Positions 57,441-64,000 of a stretch of 64,000 bases of DNA are shown here, one piece after another. Source of the stretch: Atherix ibis (lineage: Eukaryota; Arthropoda; Insecta; Diptera; Athericidae); NCBI GenBank assembly GCA_958298945.1, contig OY282607.1, forward strand, positions 75,694,868 through 75,758,867, written 5' to 3'. Below the pieces are notes generated by a model that worked only from the letters and a program-made list of their open reading frames with translations, was not told where the DNA came from and searched no databases. Both the position numbers and the translations under genes were made by a program. Position 1 is the first letter of the stretch, and each line of letters opens with the position of its first letter.

Positions 57441-60400
57441 TACTGTTTAACTGCTAGACTAATTTTTTCAACCTACAATAAACGCTAAATTTTTTTTGTA
57501 CAACTCGTTATTGAAACTAATATGCACTTACAGACTATATTTTAGGTAGTCTATTAAGCCTCGTATTTTCCGGCAAATCTAATCTTGTTGTTTTAGTATG
57601 GAAAAAATGTAAAGAATTCTTAGATATTAGAAAGGACGGAAAAGTATTAAAATTTGGATTAAAATTAAAAAATTTACTGAACGTGAGGTTCTACAGTAGT
57701 ATGGCCAATGACGACCATGCTCAGAAAGCATATTATTCTGCTAGGCATGCTTGTCGATAACTTTATGCGATAATTGCGGGTGAAGACACCCGAACGTGTT
57801 AAGTTCTCCATTAGACTAACAAAAAAACTATCCAGGTAAATACGAAGGGAAGGAATAGGAATTGAGAGACAAGGTATAAAAATTGGGAAGACTAAAATTT
57901 GTCGGAAAGAAAATATATATAAAAAAATTAGGAAGCTATAAGAAAACAAAAAAAAACCAAAGAAAAGTAAAAAGGGATGAAGCTGACCGCCGACTTTGGT
58001 AGGAGAGACTAAGCTGGTCGTTGTCTCCGTGGCATATCCCCAAAAACGCCATACGGCTCCCCGCGGCCAATTATTTTTTTTCATACGATAACATCGTCAA
58101 TCTAAAATTCTCCATCAAATCTAATTCCGACAGCCACGGCTGCTCGTATAATTTACAAATACTGAACTATAAATACTTTGTGGAAAACATATTTATAATT
58201 TCAGTTATTAATTCAAGTTCATGAAATTGTGTATTTGGATTTAAAAAAATATTAGGTTGTGTTAAATAGTTTGTATCACATTCTTTCATCCTTTGAATAT
58301 CTGACTTCCTATGGAACAAAATTAATGAAAATCGTTTTCAATTGAGGTCTTGAAAATTGAACAAAATGTATCAATATAAAATTCTTCGAACCCAAAACTA
58401 TATGCTCATCTTAAAATATAATTCCACAATGGGTCTACTAATATTTGCAAAAAATTTAATATTTCAAAAAGTTGATTTATTGAAAGAAAATATTTATAAT
58501 ATTGTAAATTTAATGCAAAAATAGTTTCCTGCAAAATTCTTCTTCATATACGACATAAAATTTAAGCATATTTTCTTCCTTTTTCGAATATATTTTTTTT
58601 TTCAGTGATATTTCTACATGGTTTTGAAGTCGATTTTCATGTTCTGCAGTATTTTTCCTTCATTTTTGATAAATGCTGTAAGTTAGCGTTCATTTTTTTT
58701 CATTTAATAGATAAATGATGTTCTCTTGAGTTTGAGCACGTACCGGTCTGCCATAAATACTTAAAAAACATCCTTCAACATAGTGTATGATGAATGAGTA
58801 CTGTACACGATTCTATACTAAGTGCATGTAAGTGTTGCCATGTTTTAGCTACTAAATAGGAACCCATTTTTCACAATTTATTACTTTGTGCTTCATTAGA
58901 TTTGAAAAATCCTTCAATATTTCCTATATGAAAGCTATTATCCCACACATTTATTAGAAAGTGCGATATTGTTTAGTTGGATACCCATGGGACACGATTG
59001 TGGGTAACAGAATTTAATTTGGTTGAAAATTGCTTTTGATAAATATACTAAAGTAATTTAACGACAGTCAGTTTTGAAATATTTTGTATCTGTGACTGTA
59101 ATTTTTAAGAATTCTTATTTAATATCATACGATTTATCAACGCTATTATTATTTTCATTTGAACAATATATTTTCTTACTTTAAGAAAAGTTGTTTTTCA
59201 TAAAATTCTTTCTAAGTAATTCTTAACTTTTCTTATTATATTATTAATTTAAACAAAGTGGTAGAATTCCTTCTTTAGACTTAAAATTGCTTTCAAGAAA
59301 TGGTAGCTCTATCTTGTTAATGATTCTTTTTCATTCACTTTTCAAATTCATAAACTCTAAACTTTACTACTTAAGAAGTATTAGTTTGAAGCAATTGGCA
59401 TTTTATGGGTTGAAAAATAATTTTAATGAATTCTTAAGTCAAAACTTAACAGTTAATTGTTGTTAAGTTGTATTGTACTCGTATTTTAATTTTTTTTTCA
59501 AAATTTCAATAAAGTTATTAATATAATTAAATATAATATTAATTAAAATTAGGGTAGTAATTTTCTACTTTATGACGTGGGATGATTCAAAATTTTCTTC
59601 TGGTTTTGAGTTTGTCGAGAAATATTAATTTTATATTTTAACATGATAATATCTTTAGCTTATCATTGTAACAGTAAAATTTTGCCGACACTGGATGTGT
59701 CCATAATGCAGTGTTTCAAATACTTTGCGATTCTAGATTCCGATTTTGGCAAGGACTATTTATGGCCATATTTCATTAGTTTTATTTTTAATCTGTGTTA
59801 AACTAGTAATGTTCTCAGAAATGATAAAATATTTTAATATAATTTTAGTTATAAATTTAATTATCAATACGTCTGAAAATTAATCCAAAAAGAATATTAT
59901 TAAATGGAGAAAACATTAAGAAATTATTTACTTTAATATATAATAAAATTAAATCGATTTTGGCAATAAGCTGTTTTGTAAAAAAAATACTTAAGGAGCA
60001 ATAGAAATTCCCGCAAGGATTCTAACAGTAAATTTATTTTAAATTAATTAAAAAGCAGGTTAATTTGATCAAAAATTGCGAATACATTATTAAGAAACTT
60101 ACCAAGTATTAGAAAAAATTAATGAAGTTTTTTTAAAAATTAATGAAAAATTTAAATAAGTGAAATAAATTGGAATTATCATTTTGAAAATGATTTTAAC
60201 TCAGTGAAATTTTTCTCTTACGAAATATTATTTATAAAATAATAGATATGCAGTTTAATAAGTACTTATATAGTGAATATTGTAGTTTAAATTTGAACAC
60301 TATTTTAAGATTCTTTTTATTAAATTTCTTACATTTTTTTAAATAGAAAAAGTTTAACCAATAAGAAAATGTTTGGGATTTTCAAGTTTTCACTATAATT

Positions 60401-61599
60401 TTATATCATTCTTTCTTCTTCATAATAATCGAATATAGCTTTTTCTGTTTTAATATTGTATTTTTCTGTAGCGATTTCTTTTTAGTCAAAAAATAAAATA
60501 CACATATTATCGAAAATTTTATATATATGACGTTATCTTTCTTAATTTTTAATATTGTTTTATGGCATTAGAAAAATATTTAATAAATTATTTCTATTTT
60601 TTTGTAGTCATATATGAACGATAAAATTTATAACATTGCATTTTTTTTAAATGGCAATTAAATTTAATTTTCCCAAAAATTTTAATCATTTCAGGTACTG
60701 TCTGCTACTTTCTCTAAAATACTATATTAAAAGATATTTTTATCAAATAAATTACAGTGACTTATTTATGTATCATCTGCTAGCAAATGTATATGTTAAT
60801 CGTTATTTATAAAATAAATAAGTTATGAAAATAAACTACAATATTTTAGTTTAAAAGTTTATTTTATGAATGGTTAGGCCTTCTTATAGTATAAATCTAA
60901 ATTTAATCGATTGACGGTTGCGTGAAATTTCTTATACCAATATCAATCATCTTCAAGTTACTCTAAGTCCTTTATAAGCTTTCTCATTTTTAATATTTAT
61001 TTATATATATATAGTTAATTTAAAAATAATCATCATTAGAAAATATAAAGAAAAAAATCTTCCAAAGAGAATTAATCAGTAGTTGTCAGAATTTAATCAG
61101 AAAATATCAAAAACATGTAAAATGCAATTGGCTAGGCGTAAAAAACTGTCGAAATTTCAAAGCGTATTGAAAATTATAATACTTCTGATTAGGAAATTTG
61201 AATAAATAACTCTTCAACCAAATTTGATAATTTAAATTTCTATTTGACATTGTAAGATTGATTATAATTTAATGAAAAACAACATAGAATAACAATTCCA
61301 AAAGGTAAATTTGAAAAGCTCAATTATGTATTTTACAGCTAATCTTTACAAGTAAATTTTAATTGAATACAATCCAAATTAAGCCTAAATAAATAATTAA
61401 AATTATAGTAAAGCAATAAAAGTGCGATACTAAAAATAATATTTTCTCATACTACACTTCACGTTAATTCAACTTCTTAAAAAATAAATAGTATTTTTTA
61501 TTTTGGAAAACGTTTAATTAAAATAACTTAAATGAATATACTTTTCTATTTTTGTTGTTTCAGTATGTGTATATTTTATGATGTTTCTGTTGAGCTGAG
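57441..61599. other. AT-rich DNA; one GC-richer patch
   Basis: The part at 57670-58090 is less AT-rich, with a GC-dense stretch at about 57975-58070 (CCGCCGACTTTGGTAGGAGA and GGCTCCCCGCGGCC). The minus strand stays open for 136 codons there, but the protein is not recognised. It may be retroelement UTR. The remainder, 58.2-61.6 kb, is very AT-rich with no feature except an octamer at 59476. Confidence 0.5.
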
Positions 61600-62120
61600 C
61601 CTTAAGAGCAAAAGTGCACACTTATTAGCAACGAAGTAACATCAAATTTTGTATGAAGCTTAACAAATCCACAAATCAGACTTACAAAAAATTGGCTTTT
61701 TCGAAAATATCGTATTAAGAGACATTAATTATTTTTGGAGGGCCGAGAGGCAATATAAGGCCTTCAACATCATAAAACAAATGAAATTGTGGAGATCAGA
61801 CCGTCAATTAGCAAGTTTTTATGACAAAATTCTCGAAACGCTTTTTGCCTGAAAAAGAGATCCTGTGGTACCGCCAACATTTCTCTTGTTCTTAATCCGG
61901 ATGACTTTTTTTTTGTCCTACAAGATCTAAATTCGTTTGAAAGGATGTCATCTTGGTACTGCCGATAATATCCAAAGGAGTTTGACCGATTCGCTGAAGG
62001 CGATCCAGTACTGCTGCGAAGAGTGTAAACCTGCCCAAAGAAACTATGTTGAAGAGGATGCTATTAATGTATAAAAATATAATAAAAACCGTTAGTCTTA
62101 TTACTTTTCTGCTACTCTTC
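61600..62120 (+). pseudogene. Mariner family E remnant
   Basis: N-terminal residues NIKFCMKLNKSTNQTYKKL at about 61639-61695 match the family start. Further on come RAERQYKAFNII--MKLWRSDRQ near 61740-61805 (DNA-binding part). Near 61895-61910 there is NPDDFFF (third catalytic region, altered). From about 61935 LKGCHLGTADNIQRSLTDSL runs to QYCCEE and QRNYVEEDAINV near 62060. The right tip TACTTTTCTGCTACTCTTCG ends at about 62120, before TA, and matches the family E end. The first two catalytic blocks are missing and the left tip was not found. Confidence 0.7.
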
Positions 62121-62122
62121 GT

Positions 62123-63365
62123 AAGTCAGCTAAATTTGGAAAATTATTATTATAAGAGCTTTATAACACAAAAAAGAAAGATGGATTTTTGTATGAAGTT
62201 AATGCAAATAATATAATTTTTTATCGACTCGACCTACCCTTTTCTTGAATGCGATACGGGAGAGTATATACGAGTATATATCATAAACCTTTCTTCACTC
62301 TTCCACAAACACATTTCAAAGAAAATTTACTTCTTTCATCAAGATGGCTCTGATGAAGCAGAAATAAAAGCAAAAATTGAGAAAATATTGAAATCGTGCT
62401 CCTAATGGAAGAATATTTATCAAAGTACTTGCCATTTAAAAGGGAAATTGTTTTGTATTATGGGTGGTCGTATTTCACTTTCAATGATTTATTCGTACAA
62501 AATTTCCGTCTGTGATGGCCTTGCATGCTAATGGCCTCAAATATTTTTATTTTCATATATATGAGCAACATAATTAAGTTTTCAATAGCGGAAAATTGAT
62601 TACGTTGTCAGGTCCAGATATAAGTATTCCATAGATCAATGGATTTGAGAAAAAAATTCCATCGTCTACATTGTGTAAAATTATGTATGTATAAAATAAA
62701 AAAAATTGTATATGGAATGAATTGTATTAAAAAATTTGCAAACATCGAAAAAATAAGAAATTAAGGGATGTAAAACCTCATAGTGTAGAGTTCTGTTATA
62801 TAGTGTAGATTGAAGGGGACAACATTTCACTTTTATTATACTTATTTACAGTTTTAATGGGATGTTCAACAATAAAATTTTGTGGAACTTCTTGGAATTT
62901 TCAAATGGTATAATTCGAATGGTACAAGAATACTTATGTGCGACAATAACAGCTAATTAGAGTTCTTCCGCTCCATTTTAAGTGGCAATTTATTTCTTAG
63001 AAAATTTCCATGAATGTAAGGACGATAGCAAACCGAATTATTCGTTCCATAATCATTCTATGAATGGTCGGTTTATAGCAACTAAATAACTTCAATTTAC
63101 CAGTTGCGTATAGACTCGTAGTAAGTGTTTTCGAATATATTAATGTAAAAATTTCAACGTTAGGTAAATGTGACATTTTATTTTATAATCATGCCTATTG
63201 AGAATTTTATTTCATTTTTAAACACTGAATTATTGTATTATACAATTAGCATTAAATTTACTATACTATAATCTATTCAAATATCTTTAGAATATTTTAT
63301 GTGTACTTTAACTTATGTGGCTAAAAAATTTAATAAAATTTGTCTGCGTTAAAATTTTTTTTAAT
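62123..63365. other. AT-rich DNA, no gene recognised
   Basis: TACGAGTA octamer at 62269 inside a longer TATACGAGTATA. No coding motif. Confidence 0.5.
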
Positions 63366-63369
63366 TTTA

Positions 63370-64000
63370 TTAAAAAAAACCAAATCCGCTGTTTGGTCAT
63401 AGATGGCGTGAGTGAGCATATTAAGCTACCATAGGTACGCCATACTTTTTTTTTATGAGTTTGACATCTGTCAATATTATTCCGTGCACATTGTCAGTAA
63501 TTTCGTACAACATACATTTTTCCTTTGGTAATGATGTCTTGTTTTGTGATAGAAAAAGAGCATATGTGGGAAGCTCTGCTTTTCTGCTTCAATTTGAAGA
63601 AATCGGCTGCCGAATTGCATTGAATGCTTATGGAGGCCTATGGTGACAGTGCTTTATTGGAAACAACATGCCGAGATTGGTTTCGTTGGTTCAAAGACGA
63701 CAATTTTGACTTGTGGGACAAGAAGCGTGAAAATCGGCCTAAGAAGGTTGTGGACCATCAATTGCATGCTCTTTTGCACGAAGACGATACCCAATCGCAA
63801 AAAATACTCGCGGAACAATTGAGTGTTACTCAACCAGCCATTTCCATGCGGCTGCGTGCCATGAAGAAGATTGAAAAGATCGGAAAATGGGTGCCGCATG
63901 AATTGAACGATAGACATATGGAGCGACGCCAAAACACATGAGAAATCTTGCTCGCCAGACAAAAAAGAAAGTCATTTCTGCATCGGATTGTGATAGGAGA
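63370..64000 (+). mobile_element. Mauritiana-like mariner, 5' part (runs off window)
   Basis: The start is estimated near 63370, from the usual 160-170 bp between a mariner end and its ATG. The tip cannot be confirmed because the partner end lies outside the window. ATAGATGGCG at about 63399 resembles the motif often found just inside mariner ends. The transposase gene begins at about 63534. Confidence 0.7.
63534..64000 (+). pseudogene. Mauritiana-like mariner transposase, partial, two stops
   Basis: The N-terminal 155 or so codons of a Mos1-like transposase. It begins MSCFVIEKEH and continues LLFCFNLKKSAAELH, WFRWFKDDNFDLWDKK, DTQSQKILAEQLSVTQPAIS, IEKIGKWVPHELNDRHMERR and KRKSFLHRIVIG, just short of the first catalytic Asp. 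This order is the paired helix-turn-helix domain plus the WVPHEL linker, diagnostic of the mauritiana group. Two TGA codons interrupt it: at 63621-63623, probably a former arginine CGA, and at about 63939-63941, where relatives have cysteine after RR-NT. The catalytic domain lies beyond the window. Confidence 0.88.

Noticed and set aside
1..64000. Search for CRISPR arrays, operons or other prokaryotic systems
   Set aside because: No regularly spaced repeats, ribosome-binding sites or gene clusters; the sequence is eukaryotic and transposon-dominated.

Overview
The window is AT-rich (roughly 70-75% A+T by eye) eukaryotic DNA from an animal, most likely an insect and plausibly a fly. The evidence is the crowd of Tc1/mariner transposons of several subfamilies, together with Jockey-, R1- and CR1-like non-LTR retrotransposons. 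I found no convincing host protein-coding gene, tRNA or rRNA. The window reads as intergenic or intronic DNA whose only recognisable coding content is mobile elements, most of them broken.

Layout. At 0.47-1.76 kb lies a complete, intact mariner (copy A1). At 2.15-4.26 kb an old mariner remnant (family E) is followed by a broken mariner of family B (B1) inserted at its 3' end. A Tc1 scrap lies at 7.35 kb, a fossil Jockey-like LINE at 11.2 kb, an inverted-repeat transposase scrap at 13.3 kb and a foldback-like mariner derivative (D) at 14.16-15.02 kb. Another family E remnant is at 18.46 kb. A Jockey-clade LINE occupies 22.25-24.49 kb and abuts mariner B2 (24.49-25.77 kb). A2, a near-twin of A1 with a 35-bp deletion, is at 28.70-29.96 kb. 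A family E remnant at 33.26-33.95 kb ends in a tiny hairpin element, followed by an intact mariner C at 34.00-35.29 kb. B3 is at 41.51-42.78 kb, an R1-like LINE 3' end at 44.24-45.66 kb, B4 at 47.98-49.28 kb and a DDE_3-type element at 50.33-51.22 kb, with a relative's scrap at 52.43 kb. A CR1/Jockey-like LINE (54.15-57.44 kb) is split by an irritans-like mariner J (55.40-56.67 kb). The last features are a family E remnant at 61.6 kb and the 5' part of a mauritiana-like mariner running off the end.

How the pieces relate. Only A1 and C have uninterrupted transposase genes with matching terminal inverted repeats (TIRs) and TA target duplications. They are the only candidates for a working transposase here. 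B copies and C share nearly the same TIR, so a C-like transposase might act on B ends (inference). The LINEs are 5'-truncated or decayed and none encodes an intact reverse transcriptase. No gene network, CRISPR array or host pathway is visible, and I did not find a clearly new biological system. The most interesting signals are structural: a palindrome shared by B1 and B2, the foldback element D, the 52-bp hairpin element, and a strongly repeated octamer TACTCGTA/TACGAGTA across the non-transposon DNA.
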